From Siphonodentalium dalli (Eukaryota; Mollusca; Scaphopoda; Gadilida; Siphonodentaliidae), in assembly GCA_032622095.1 (NCBI GenBank), contig CP136069.1:1052001-1116000 (forward strand): 64,000 nucleotides of DNA, given 5' to 3'. Positions 1-11,067 of this stretch are shown here, piece by piece. Numbering within the stretch: the stretch's first letter is position 1; each line of letters begins with the position of its first letter. Both the position numbers and the translations under genes were made by a program. The notes under the pieces were generated by a model. That model had not been told where the DNA came from. It saw only the letters and a list, made by a program, of their open reading frames with translations, and did not search any database.

Positions 1-344
1 ATCCTTTCTACGAATTTCAGTGATGAATCTTTCAAACCAAAAATCCATAACGGGCAACGGAATTTCAGATGTAATTTCCAGAGGCACCAGCGAATTCGCC
101 TCTATCATTGTTGTCTCCAGTGAATTTCTATGTTCAGCCCACTCTCGCCAAACGTTTAATCCCCATGATGTTGAGTATCTAGTATTTCGTGGGATACATT
201 GGCGGAAACGGTTTTGGAGTACATCGTCATCAACTGGTGCCGCAAATCTGCTATTTGCGATGGTCGGACTTCCATATCAACTGTCGTTAAATCCAAATCG
301 TCCCAATGATTTTCAAGTGAAAAATCGCCAGTTGATAAATCCAT
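1..344 (-). pseudogene. Crypton-type (DUF3504-like) recombinase fragment, 5' part, frameshifted
   Basis: Minus-strand coding remnant running off the left edge. An ATG at 344 opens an acidic stretch (MDLSTGDFSLENHWDDLDL). Near 255-285 the good frame shifts by one base. The new frame reads on without a stop to position 1 through RFRQCIPRNTRYSTSWG, then NVWREWAEHRN, then FWFERFITEIRRKD. The pattern NT..ST.WGL..W..W..HRN followed about 25 residues later by a W..RF..E.R.KDG-like block is what I know from DUF3504/Crypton-derived tyrosine recombinase-like proteins (the KCTD1/ZMYM2/QRICH1 group). The catalytic part would lie beyond the window. One indel separates the two frames, so this is either a decayed copy or an assembly error. 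Family assignment is from memory of the motif. Confidence 0.55.
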
Positions 345-529
345 TTGAAATAGTCGTGTTATACCAGTAATTAAACTAAGAAATTATATTGTGAGCGGAC
401 TGAAGCGTTATATACTAATATGAAAGTGTCAATGACACTGTAGCTCAACTTAGGTAGGGGAATAATTTAATGGTTGACAGTAAATGGAGGAATAGGAAAA
501 GTGCTAATTGAAATGTCTAACCTGCGCCA

Positions 530-3500
530 AAGGATTTAGTGATGCAAAGAGTAAAATACAAGATGGCTGCTGGTGGCCATTTTTTTTGGCCAATTGACCC
601 CAAATGGACTCGTTCCCATCTACGTATAATTGTTAACATCCATGACAAATTTTATGAAGATCTGACCAAAGCTACGACCTACAAATTTCATGATGATCAG
701 ACGAACAGAACAGTACGACCTGTAGACCGCGCCAATGGATTGAATTTTGAGATCCAAGATGGCCGCTGGCAGCCATGTTTTTTGGCCGAATGACCCCACA
801 ATGATTCGTTCCCATCTACATGTCAATGTCAACATTCAATGCAAATTTCATAAAGATTAGACCAAAGGTACAACCTGTAGCCCGTGCCAAAGGATTTAGT
901 CATGCAAAGAGTAAAATCCAAGATGGCTGCTGGCGGCCATGATTTTTGGCCGAACGACTCCAAAATCACTCGTTCCCATCTACATGTCAGTGTTAACATC
1001 CATGACAAATTTCATAAACTTCCGACCAACACAACGACCTGTAGCCCGCGCCAAAGGATTTAGTCATGCAAAGAGTAAAATCCAAGATGGCTGCTGGCGG
1101 CCATGTTTATTGGCCGAACGACCCCAAAATCACTCGTTCCCATCTACATGTCATTATTAACATCACTGACAAATTTCATGATGATCAGACGAACAGTACG
1201 ACCTGTAGCCCGCGCCAATGGATTGAATCTTGAAATCCAAGATGGCTGCCAGCGGCCATGTTTTTCGGCCGAACCACCCCAAAATGACTCGTTCCCATCT
1301 ACATGTCAATGTCAACATCCATGACAAATTTCATGATGTTCCGATCAAAGCTACGACCTGTAGCCCGCGCCAAAGGATTTAGTCATGCAAAGAGTAAAAT
1401 CCAAGATGGCTGCTGGCGGCCATGTTTATTGGCCGAACGACTCCAAAATCACTCGTTCCCATCTACATGTCAGTGTTAACATTCATGACAAATTTAATAA
1501 AGATCAGACCAAAGGTATGACATGTAGCCCACGCCAAAGGATTTAGTCATGCAAAGAGTAAAATGCTGGTGGCCATGTTTTTTGACCGAATGACCCCAAA
1601 ACGACTCGTTCCCATCTACATGTGATTGATATAATTCATGACAAATTTCATGACCATCTGACCAAAGCTACGACCTGTAGCCTGCACCAAAGGATTTAGT
1701 CATGCAAAGAGTAAAATCCAATATGGCTGCTGGCGGCCATGTTTTTTGACCGAATGACCCCAAAACGACTCGATCCCATCTACATGTCATTGTTATCATT
1801 CATGACAAATTTCATGATGATCAGACGAACAGTACGACCTGTATGGATTGAATTTTGAAATCCAAGATGGCCGCCAGCGGCCATGTTTTTTGGCCAAATG
1901 ACCCCACAATGATTCGTTCCCATCTACATGTCAATGTCAACGTTCATGACAAATTTTATAAAGATTAGACCAAAGGCAACCTATAGCCGGCGCCAAAGGA
2001 TTTAGTCATGCAAAGAGTAAAATCCAAGATGGCTGCTGGCGGCCATGTTTTTTGGCTGAACGACTCCAAAATCACTCGTTCCCTTCTACAAGTCAGTGTT
2101 AACATCCATGACAAATTTCATAAACTTCCGACAAACACAACGACCTGTAGCCCGCGCCAAAGGATTTAGTCATGCAAAGAGTAAAATCCAAGATGGCTGC
2201 TGTTTTATGGCCGAACGACCCCAAAATCACTCGTTCCCATCTACATGTCATTATTAACATCAATGACAAATTTCATGGTGATCAGACGAACAGTACGACC
2301 TGTAGCCCGCGCCAATGGATTGAATCTTGAAATCCAAGATGGCTGCCAGCGGCCATGTTTTTTGGCCGAATGACCCCAAAATAACTCGTTCCCATCTACA
2401 TGTCAATGTCAACATTCATGACAAATTTCATAAAGATCAGACCAAAGGTACGACCTGTAGCCCGCGCCAAAGGATTTAGTCATGCAAATAGTAAAATCCA
2501 AGATGGCTGCTGGCAGCCATGTTTTTCGGCCGAACCACCCCAAAATCACTCGTTCCCATCTACATGTCAATATTAACATCCATGACAAATTTCATGATGT
2601 TCCAATCAAAGCTACGACCTGTAGCCCGCGCCAAAGGATTTAGTCATGCAAAGAGTAAAATCCAAGATGGCTGCTGGCGGCCATGTTTATTGGCCGAACG
2701 ATCCCAAAATGACTCGTTCCCATCTACATGTCAATATTAACATCCATGACAAATTTCATGATGATCAGACGAACAGTACGACCTGTAGCCCGCGCAAATG
2801 GATTGAATTTTGAAATCTAAGATGGCCACCAGCGGCCATGTTTTTTGGCCGAATGACCCCACAATGATTCCTTCCCATCTACATGTCAATGTCAACATTC
2901 ATGACAAATTTCATAAAGATTAGACCAAAGGTACAACCTGTAGCCCGCGCCAAAGGATTTAGTCATGCAAAGAGTAAAATCCAAGATGGCTGCTGGCGGC
3001 CATGTTTTTCGGCCGAACGACCCCAAAATCACTCGTTCCCATCTACATGTCATTGTTAACATCCATGACAAATTTCATGATGTTCCGATCGAAGCTACGA
3101 CCTGTAGCCCGCGCCAAAGGATTTAGTCATGCAAAGAGTAAAATCCAAGATGGCTGCTGGCGGCCATGTTTATTGGCCGAACAACCCCAAAATGACACGT
3201 TCCCATCTACATGTCAATATTAACATCCATGACAAATTTCATGATGATCAGACGAACAGTACGACCTGTAGCCCGCGCCAATGGATTGAATTTTGAAATC
3301 TAAGATGGCCGCCAGCGGCCATGTTTTTTGGCCGAATGACCCCACAATGATTCGTTCCCATCTACATGTCAATGTCAACATTCATGACAAATTTCATGAA
3401 GATTAGACCAAAGGTACAACCTGTAGCCCGCGCCAAAGGATTTAGTCATGCAAAGAGTAAAATCCAAGATGGCTGCTGGCGGCCATGTTTTTTGGCCGAA

Positions 3501-3926
3501 CAACTCCAAAATCACTCGTTCCCATCTACATGACAGTGTTAACATCCATGACAAATTTCATAAACTTCCGACCAAAACAACGACCTGTAGCCCGCGCCAA
3601 AGGATTTAGTCATGCAAAGAGTAAAATCCAAGATGGCTGCTGGCAGCCATGTTTTTTGGCCGAACGACCCCAAAATCACTCGTTCCCATCTACATGTCAT
3701 TATTAACATCACTGACAAATTTCATGATGATCAGATGAACAGTACGACCTGTAGGCCGCGCCAATGGATTGAATCTTGAAATCCAAGATGGCTGCCAGCG
3801 GCCATGTTTTTTGGCCGAATGGCCCCAAAATGACTCGTTCCCATCTACATGTCAATGTCAACATTCATGACAAATTTCATGAAGATCAGACCAAAGGTAC
3901 AACCTGTAGCCCGCGCCAAAGGAAAT
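530..3926. repeat. 161 bp tandem array with trimeric higher-order structure
   Basis: About 21 units. Each contains GCCAAAGGATTTAGTCATGC or a variant, then CCAAGATGGCTGCTGG, CTCGTTCCCATCTACATG and GACAAATTTCATGATGATC. Two unit types are obvious: type a (GGATTTAGTCATGCAAAGAG) and type b (TGGATTGAATTTTGAAATC). Type b starts near 735, 1220, 1850, 2306, 2790, 3270 and 3762, so most of the array is a b-a-a trimer of about 483 bp. Several repeated 73-residue reading frames here come only from the array and are not genes. Confidence 0.9.
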
Positions 3927-3929
3927 TGT

Positions 3930-3992
3930 TGACGGACACACGGACACACGCACACACGGACACACGGACACACGGACGACGGACGCCAAACC
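3930..3992. repeat. ACGGACAC-type microsatellite of the family 1 element
   Basis: Runs of ACGGACAC and ACGGACG lie directly 3' of the 161 bp array. The same position relative to the array is seen near 9160-9195 and 28078-28120, so the microsatellite is a built-in part of the element. Confidence 0.8.
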
Positions 3993-4221
3993 ATGGCAAT
4001 AGCTCAAACTTACAAAAGTAAGTTGAGCTAATAAGGTGGCAAATTCATTGGGTCAATAGAATGAGTTTCTTTCAAATTGAGTACTCACGGTCGAGTATAT
4101 AGTGAATATGTCGGTGCTAAATTAACTCTGCTCACATGTGATTGATCTGATAGGTTATCATACGTAATTGATATTTTCAATGACAATCTGTTCCTCGGGG
4201 TGCGAATCAGTTCATAAATAT

Positions 4222-4320
4222 GTTATTACCCGCTTGGGTGTCTGTACAAGGAATATAGACCGCGGCAGCTCCGCTGCCTTGGTCTATATTCCTTGTACAG
4301 ACACCCAAGCGGGTAATAAC
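4222..4320. repeat. 99 bp hairpin with perfect 40 bp arms
   Basis: Arms 4222-4261 and 4281-4320 are exact reverse complements over 40 bases. The 19-base loop itself folds (GGCAGC/GCTGCC, 4264-4269 with 4273-4278). Absence of any arm mismatch suggests a young fold-back element or a recently homogenised palindrome. No clear target duplication is seen. Confidence 0.9.
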
Positions 4321-4329
4321 CTATACATA

Positions 4330-4640
4330 TTGTGACTGTATGGCCAACGGTGATGCAAATAGCTATACAGGAGATATGTTTATGAATGAAGGGAATATGC
4401 ATACAGGTCGTGACTATATGGTCATGGGTGAGATGTATGAGTTTAACTGGTGTGTCTGCATTGTTACTCACGGCTGTATGGTCATGTGTTGGTGAATGGG
4501 AATACCCAACTGTGGCTGTATGGTAATGGGTGAGGTCTATGTATTTACAAAGAGTGGCACATGGTCATTTATATGGTGTTCATGTATATACGGAGTGACT
4601 ATGGTCGTGGGTGGGATGTACTGGTGTAACTTTGGGCCCG
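4330..4640. repeat. Degenerate minisatellite, GTGACTGTATGGTCATGG type
   Basis: Irregular units of about 50 bp around GTGACTRTATGGTCATGGGT separated by ATGTATGAGTTTA-like text. The same units recur at 60150-60535 in this orientation, and at 52090-52540 and 60536-61620 in the opposite one. Short reading frames here are by-products. Confidence 0.65.
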
Positions 4641-4689
4641 TTTCCGCTCAAACCATGGACAGAATCCCAAAGGATGATTAAGTAGCTTG

Positions 4690-5459
4690 TTTAATAACCA
4701 AGTGAGTCACAATTTGCTACATTTTCGGAACAGCAGAGAATAATGTTCGGAATATAATCGACGTATCAACGTTTTACCAAATTATTTTGCCATTTTGCAA
4801 ACCATCTTGAGTATTTTTGTCTAAAACACCAGTGTTATACATTTAAGACAGATAAAAAATAATAAGCACATTTGATACCAAAGATAGTTCCATTTTATTT
4901 CAAAAATTGGTCCAAACATGAAAAGTTATTTTTTGCCGATTTTGATGCAAAATTTGTGATATAAAAATCCCATAATTCTGGTAATTCCAGTGGTTAAAAT
5001 AGTAAAACTTATTCAAGGTACATCCGAAATGTTTGTATTCAATACACATAATACAGAATAGTCAATTTTGCTCATCAACCATAACTTCAAACCGTTTCAT
5101 GGCATGCTGGTGCATTATTTAACATTTTTCACATTTTGACACCATTTTGGCAGCCATTTAGAGCCAAAGTGACAATTTTGGTTAAACTGAGTTGGAATAT
5201 GCATAATAAATAGAATGCACCACTTACTTGCACAGTTCTTCCCATTTCTTGATGAAATTTGACTAGAATCACAATGGTAATTTTTTGTAAAATTCTATAC
5301 TGCGTTCTGTAAAATCGAATTTTTGAGTGATCAGAAGAGTGGGGACCCCATGAATGGCATATTTCATTGCTCCGATTGTGAGTTAAAATGCTAAATCCAA
5401 AATAAAGTCACAATTCTCAACCAGTTCCAAACAGCAGAAACTGGTCCTAAACATATCAG
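4690..5459. repeat. Dispersed repeat 'R', copy A, left part
   Basis: Aligns by eye with 61880-62650: shared landmarks are AACCAAGTGAGYCACAATTTG, GCTACATTTTCGGA, AGAGAATAATGTT, TTGGTCCAAAC.TGAAAAG and CTCAACCAGTTCCAAACAGC. It continues at about 7828 (CACTTCCGG..., matching 62680), so 5460-7818 is an insertion relative to copy B. Function unknown; no coding frame. Confidence 0.75.
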
Positions 5460-6672
5460 TAAACAAGACAGTCAATGACTGTGGGGTCGCTCACCAGACT
5501 ACAAAGACTGATAAGACTGGGACTCTGGAGACCAAAACAGTGAGCACTTTTCATAATCACTTTAAAAGAAGTAGATTTAAACAGGATATGTGGCTAGAGA
5601 GACTTCAAGTATGTAGCTTGGTAAAAAACCACCTTGAAATTGCCAACTGTACACTACTGATCACCCCCTCCTCCTCCAGCTCAACAAGTCCCCTTTGACC
5701 GGTATACAGACTCCCAAGTCTTAGGTTGGAATTTCACAACTGACACCTCAAACTTTCTCAATTGTTGGAAATTTCCAATCTCACAAGCGCCTTTTTCCAA
5801 AACCATTTAGATATGTTTGAAGCCCAATTATCCATGGATCCAAAACACAATACATGTAAGTCAGATTAAGCAGTCAGGTGGTTCCAAGGTAGATGTTTTA
5901 ATGAATTTGGCATTTCAATGATTTTATTAGACACAAAAGTGTTAACTCCCCATAGCCCCACCATTTCTTGACAAATTGACCTCATTTTAACAAATCTGAA
6001 TCTCAGTCACTTAAGGATCCTCCTGATTGCTCCATACTATATGTAAGCTAAATAGTCCAATCTCTCTTGAGAAGACATTTTAAGAATTACTATAGAGACA
6101 TATAGTTATGTCCCTGGTCCCACCCTATTTAACCTGGTGACCCCATCTGAATAAATTTAAATCCCAGACACCAAAGAACCCTTCATACATATGATAAATA
6201 TCAGTAAAATAGACCTGATGGTCCTTGTGAAGGAAGCATATTAAGAGGGAAACTGTTCTTCGTTTGGCCCCTATTTGACCAAGTGACCCCATTTAAAAAA
6301 AATCTGAATTGCAGTCAAGGAAGAACATTCCATGCTAAATAAGCCAACCAGTTCTTGCAAACATATTTTAAGAATTACTATGTAGTGAAATAGTCTCTGG
6401 CTCTGCCCTTATTTGACTTTGTGATCCCATTTTCACAAAGGTAATTTCATACCAAATATAAGCAAAATAGGCCATTTGATTATTGCATAGAAGACACATC
6501 ATGAATTACTATGTAGAGAAAGAGTAATGTAGCTGGCCTTGCACCTACTTGACCTGGTGACCCTGATAGAACAAATCTGAACCACAATCACCAAAGGAGC
6601 AAGCCTGCAAATAGTGCACCTATTCCTACATTGTATGTGCCTGGCCTCAAGCAACACAATGTATTATACAAT

Positions 6673-7016
6673 CAAGCCTTGAAATAGTGTGATAGTGTGT
6701 CTGTCATTTGCGGAATGAGGTCCCCCAGAGGGTGACTTTAGTGACGCTATCCTGCACAGTGGGCTAGCATCACTAAATTCACCCTCTGGGGACCTCATTC
6801 TGCTAAGGCCCTCAACTGCTATGGCAGACCTAGGATAAGATTGAAGTTCCCCAGTTGAAGTTGATGTTCACCCATTGGACAGCACCTCAATTATGAATTT
6901 TATATTCTGCAAATTAGGGGATATAGAAACTTCCTAGAAGGGAAATGTAACTAACAACTGTGTGGGATAGCATCACTAAATTCACCCTCTGGGGACCTCA
7001 TTCTGCAAATGACAGA
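6673..7016. repeat. Fold-back segment related to the 9251 MITE
   Basis: It opens with CAAGCCTTGAAATAG (6673), the same terminus as the MITE at 9251. It contains an inverted pair (GAATGAGGTCCCC...GGGGACCTCATTC, about 6714-6800) and another half at 6968-7010. It looks like a rearranged or longer relative of the 254 bp MITE inside the family 2 element. Confidence 0.6.
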
Positions 7017-7722
7017 CCTCCTATTTGCCATGATAGATTGTACCTCTTATTAATGATTCTCTGACCTGCAAATGTCAGACACACTAAATTCAGGCAGTTT
7101 GTTTAAATTGCTAGCAGTATGTTTATACAAGCTGTCAGTGACATTGTAATCCTTGATTAATGACCTGTGTTTCTCTCTGTCTATCCACAAAGAGATATCT
7201 GCAACTTTAATAGAACAGGTATTAATGTTGGAAGCTGGAAATGATATCCATTGGAAGGGATGTTGGTTGGGTGTAGGCCACTGCAGGGTGGGGGTGCATC
7301 TGGGCCATGTGGGAGGGGGATGGGTAATGGAATATTTCTGTAATTTCAGAAGATTAAAGATTAAAGTTTCATAAATCTGCAGATGTTATAATGGTGTCAC
7401 TTTTTCAAATTTTATAACATGCTTTTTTTTTTTTAGTTATGTCACTGGCTCTGCCCACATTCGACCCAGTGACCTCATTTGAACAAATCTGAATAACAGT
7501 CCCCCAAAGACCCTTTGTACCAAATATGAACCCATTCGGACCAATGAAATTTGAGAAGAAGTTGTTGTAAGAATTACAGAGTTATGGCCCTGGCTTCGCA
7601 ACTATTTGACCCAGTGACCTCATTTGAACAAATCGGAATGAGAGTCACCTAGGGAACATCCACACCAAATATGAACCCATTTGGTCTTACGGTTCCAGAG
7701 GAGAAGATGTTCAAAGAATTGT

Positions 7723-7777
7723 TGACGGACGGACGGATGGACGGACGGATGGACGGACGGACGACGGACGAGGAGTG
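7723..7777. repeat. GACGGACGGATGG microsatellite
   Basis: Simple repeat of GACGGACG/GATGGACG at the 3' side of the family 2 element. Equivalent tracts close four other families in this window (18372-18418, 27493-27531, 30325-30365, 63158-63200). Confidence 0.85.
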
Positions 7778-7827
7778 ATGACTATAGCTCCACCGGAGAC
7801 TTCGTCTCAGGTGAGCTAAAAACTTAA

Positions 7828-8280
7828 CATTTTCCACTTCCGGTCGTCATTATGGCGGCCATCTTAGGTGGGGAGTTCCAATTTTTTCATAGAAAGGTGG
7901 CGTTATATCTTAGCTTCACAACAATGTGTATGTGTATACATATGACAATATATTCTCACTATAATTGCATCAAACTGACTTAACGAAAAATGGCAGCCAT
8001 ATTGGACGCCATCTTGAATTACAAAAAATGCTCAAAGCGGATTTTAGCGGATTTTGGATATGTGATAGAGGATATCTTCCTCTTCAAAATGGTATATAAA
8101 CCAACTTAGTCCAAATTTTTTCTAGGTTGACCCTAAAATTTGAGTTTATCGACCAGACTATATGCTACAGATATAGGGGCCTCCTGTTACTTTTATCGAC
8201 ATTTTTTTTCATTCTCAAGCAGCAAGCTAAATTGGTAGACCTAAGTATACAATAGAAAATGTTTAGTGTAAACAATATTT
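7828..8280. repeat. Dispersed repeat 'R', copy A, right part
   Basis: CACTTCCGGTCGTCATTATG and GGCGGCCATCTTAGGTGGGG match the segment after 62675, confirming that repeat R resumes here. The remainder is AT-rich with no coding signal. Confidence 0.5.
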
Positions 8281-8810
8281 TATTTTCGAATCACATAATT
8301 AACACAAATACACATTTTACATGACAATATATAATTGTGAACCGAAAAGAGGATTGACAACAATTAATGTACATTTACACGGAGATCGTCTTGTCTCCTA
8401 ACCGGATTTTGAGGAGGCCATGCAGTAGGCCTAGCTATGTTAGTGTGTTAGACTTAATTGCTCCCATTTTATTAGTAAAACGTACAAACAGAATAAATAG
8501 AAGTTTCTTAGAATCTGGTAGCCTAACTATAGGCCCTAAATGAGATTATATCTGTCTTGCAAAAATGACATTAAAACTTATTAATAGGCCATACACGAAC
8601 AATAAAGTGACACTGACTAAAACAGACAAAAAACTGTTTTATCATTTTTTAGTGAATTAATTTTATATTTAAAACTGAAAAGTACTCAAAATCTCACTGA
8701 AAACTATTTTATCATTTGCAAATTTTAGTGAAATTAACTGTAAATTAACCAAAATTTCAGCAAAATTCACTGAAATAACACAAAAATTTGGTAATTTCAC
8801 TGAATTTCAG
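8281..8810. other. AT-rich stretch without recognisable features
   Basis: No exon-like frame, TIR or hairpin seen. A local run of CACTGAAA/AATTTCAGTG-type words (8640-8810) is too degenerate to call a repeat. Confidence 0.4.
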
Positions 8811-8946
8811 TATGTAGGCCTACTTTGATCGGGGGGAACAATATGGGCGGTCCAATTTCATGTGTGACTGTGTCCTTGACGCTCATACAGGCATGTTTAT
8901 GGACCTCGACCGATCCAACTCAAATTTGGCATGTAGGCCTACACTG
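8811..8946. mobile_element. Helitron fragment (internal part only)
   Basis: Nearly identical to 10202-10330 (TATGTAGGCCTACTTTGATC, GGACCTCGACCGATCCAACT). Both termini are missing, so this is a fragment of the family represented at 10106-10489. Confidence 0.75.
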
Positions 8947-8964
8947 AAATTTTGATCTCATTTT

Positions 8965-9228
8965 CTCTTGGGATATGTCATTGTTAACATCCATGACAAA
9001 TTTCATGAAGATCCGACCAAAGCTACGACCTGTAGAATTTCATGATGATCAGACGAACAGTACGACCTGTAGCCCGCGCTAATGGATTGAATTTTGAAAT
9101 CTCATTTTGATCTGACCAAAGGTACGACCTGTAGCCCGTGCTAAAGGGAATTGTTGAAGAGTCACGACCACACACACACACACACGGACGACGGATACCA
9201 AGCCATGGCAAAGTAAAGTTGAGCTAAT
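8965..9228. mobile_element. 3' fragment of family 1 pearl/HINE element
   Basis: Holds about one and a half 161 bp units (TTAACATCCATGACAAATTT..., TACGACCTGTAGCCCGCGC), the CACACACGGACGACGG microsatellite, and the terminus GTAAAGTTGAGCTAA followed by T, as in the full copy at 420-4031. The 5' portion is missing. Confidence 0.75.
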
Positions 9229-9250
9229 TATTACAAATTATGGAAGTCAT

Positions 9251-9504
9251 CAAGCCTTGAAATAGGGTGTCTGTCATTTGCAGAATGAGGTCCCCAGAGG
9301 GTGAATTTAGTGATGCTATCCCGCATAGCGGGCTAGCATCACCAAATTCACCCTCTGGGAACCTCATTCTGCTGAGGTGTAAGCAGAATGAGGTCCCCAG
9401 AGGGTGAATTTGGTGATGCTAGCCCGCTATGCGGGGTAACATCACTAAATTCACCCTCTGGGGACCTCATTCTGAAAATGACAGACACCCTATTTCAAGG
9501 CTTG
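9251..9504. mobile_element. Intact 254 bp MITE with 8 bp target duplication
   Basis: Begins CAAGCCTTGAAATAGGGTG and ends with the inverse CACCCTATTTCAAGGCTTG. The flanks are GAAGTCAT at 9243-9250 and 9505-9512. Inside there are two nested fold-backs sharing GAATGAGGTCCCC and GGGTGAATTTAGTGATGC. An 8 bp duplication fits hAT or P-type transposition; the CA...TG termini are closer to P than to typical hAT ends. The superfamily is open. Confidence 0.85.
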
Positions 9505-9512
9505 GAAGTCAT

Positions 9513-10105
9513 TCTGGTTTTGAAAGTATGAGAGATTTCTTTCCATTTATTCGTAAATGCAGTTATCATATTGCATTTAAATAATACGTTTAAATATCCT
9601 TCCTTTATGACTTTGATTTCGTATAATATTTTAACTTCATTAGCTTCCCATATTGTAAGAAAGACACTCATAGCTAAGGAAGGATGGAATCCTTTTGTTC
9701 ATATGCTCAAACATCAAAGTACCCAATGAGGTCTCCCCCAATATCTTTTTCTAAGGGGAGCTATTGAGCTAACTGTGTCATTGATTCAAAGGCAGGGTTA
9801 ACTTGTATCAGATTAATTTATTTATTCATATCTGAGAACAAGGATGCTGGTCGTAGCATAATCGGTAATTAGTTTTTGTTTGACAAAACATATTAATGTT
9901 TCATCGCTTGTGTGATGCATTTAAATCTTGACTTGTGACCTTCAACAATTGAAGAAAAATATTGTGAGCAACACATCGTCTTTACAATACATAATTTACT
10001 TGTTGAAATGTCAGTGGTTCAACAGATTCTCAAGAGTACTGTACGTTGGAGAATGGCACTCATTCATTTATGTCAAGGTATAAAGTATTTGTTGAAAGTC
10101 AGTTT
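9513..10105. other. AT-rich stretch without recognisable features
   Basis: No convincing exon, repeat or terminal motif found between the MITE and the Helitron. Confidence 0.35.
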
Positions 10106-10489
10106 TCTATTATATATTTTTGAACTTTTGTCTGTGTGCATGTATGTGTGTATGTTTGTTAAAGACTCAAAAACTGCTCGACCGATCCGACTCAAATTTG
10201 GTATGTAGGCCTACTTTGATCGGGGGAACAATATGGGCGGTCCAATTTCATGTGTGACTGTGTCCTTGATGCTCATACAGGCATGTTTATGGACCTCGAC
10301 CGATCCAACTCAAATTTGGCATGTAGGCCTACATGTACTTTGATCCCGGGCACAATATGGTCGGCACCAATTTAACGTGCGACCGTGTCCTTGGCCTAGA
10401 CCTTGACCTCGCTCATATATGATCATATAGGCATGTTTCTGGCAAAAAAATCCCTAAATAGCCCGGACAAAGTTGGGCACATCAGCTAG
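10106..10489 (+). mobile_element. Short non-autonomous Helitron, copy 1
   Basis: 5' end TCTATTATATATTTTTGAAC and 3' end CAGCTAG followed by T. A hairpin at 10461-10478 (GCCCGGAC/GTTGGGC) lies just before CTAG. TC start, 3' hairpin, CTRR end and no TIR are the diagnostic Helitron features. The second copy at 43278 shares both termini. Internally there are two degenerate units containing GACCGATCCRACTCAAATTT and TAGGCCTAC. It has no Rep/helicase frame. The base before TC here is T, not the canonical A. Confidence 0.8.
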
Positions 10490-11067
10490 TATTATGTAAA
10501 TTGCAACAGTGACCCATGAACAATTTATGCGAATAATAAAGCTGAATTGTAAAGGTTTTTGTATATAATGCATACATGTGTCTCGATAAACAATCTGATT
10601 ATTTTCAAGACAAATAGTCAACTAATGTCCTCGATTGTACACACAAAGTAAATCAAAATCATAAATCACGATCTCAAGTGCTTTTTGTGTGGACCACTTG
10701 TGTATTTGTAGTAAATTTAGGAGAATCAGAGTTTTTGCAGATATTTATTTTCACATAGGTTAATGAAATTTTCGCTGGTAATTTGTTTACAAAAAGAACA
10801 ATACCTTGCTGTCATGTGATGCCTGTTTCTCACCTCCAACACAGAAAAGCTTTCACACGTCAAATTATGAAGTAACGAAGATGCATTAACGTGTCTGGCA
10901 CTGTCTTGATTTCAGATATGGGCCAGTGGGTTCTTTAATTAATACAGGTATGACGGTTACAAACACAAAGACAACGTTGATTCCAAGTTCTCAACCAGGG
11001 GCTTTATTTACTTTTTAATGGCAATGTATTTAATAGTATACTGTATGGATATATCTATGGACAGCAG
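10490..11067. other. AT-rich stretch without recognisable features
   Basis: No reading frame, repeat or splice-flanked segment that I can support. Confidence 0.35.

Larger units (their letters stand above)
420..4031. mobile_element. Pearl/HINE-like non-autonomous element, family 1, full copy
   Basis: The left end shares GAAAGTGTC.ATGA.ACTG and then TAGCTCAACTT with the copy starting at 24151. The right end (TAAGTTGAGCTA, 4019-4030) is the exact inverse of TAGCTCAACTTA at 441-452. Between them lie a unique 5' block, about 21 tandem 161 bp units, an ACGGACAC microsatellite, and a terminal hairpin (AACTT/AAGTT around 4007-4024) followed by CTAA and a T. This unit-array-microsatellite-hairpin order matches bivalve pearl elements and Helentron-associated elements as I know them. 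No transposase frame is present, so it is non-autonomous. The classification is inferred from structure. Confidence 0.7.
5460..7818. mobile_element. Pearl-like element, family 2, inserted in repeat R
   Basis: The insertion is defined by comparison with copy B of repeat R (62650-62690), which lacks it. The left end has GCTCACCAG near 5489 and the right end has CAGGTGAGCTAA (7808-7819), a partial inverted pair. The core carries loosely repeated units of about 130-180 bp (YGACCCAGTGACCTCATTTG, ACCAAATATGAACCCATT), then a GACGGACGGATGG microsatellite (7723-7777) and a terminal hairpin GGAGACTTCGTCTC. The part at 6960-7690 is matched by 63265-64000. No protein is encoded. Confidence 0.65.

Noticed and set aside
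939-3706. Series of near-identical 73-residue reading frames (MFFGRTTPKSLVPIYMS type)
   Set aside because: They are spaced by the 161/483 bp repeat period and are produced by the tandem array; not a gene family.
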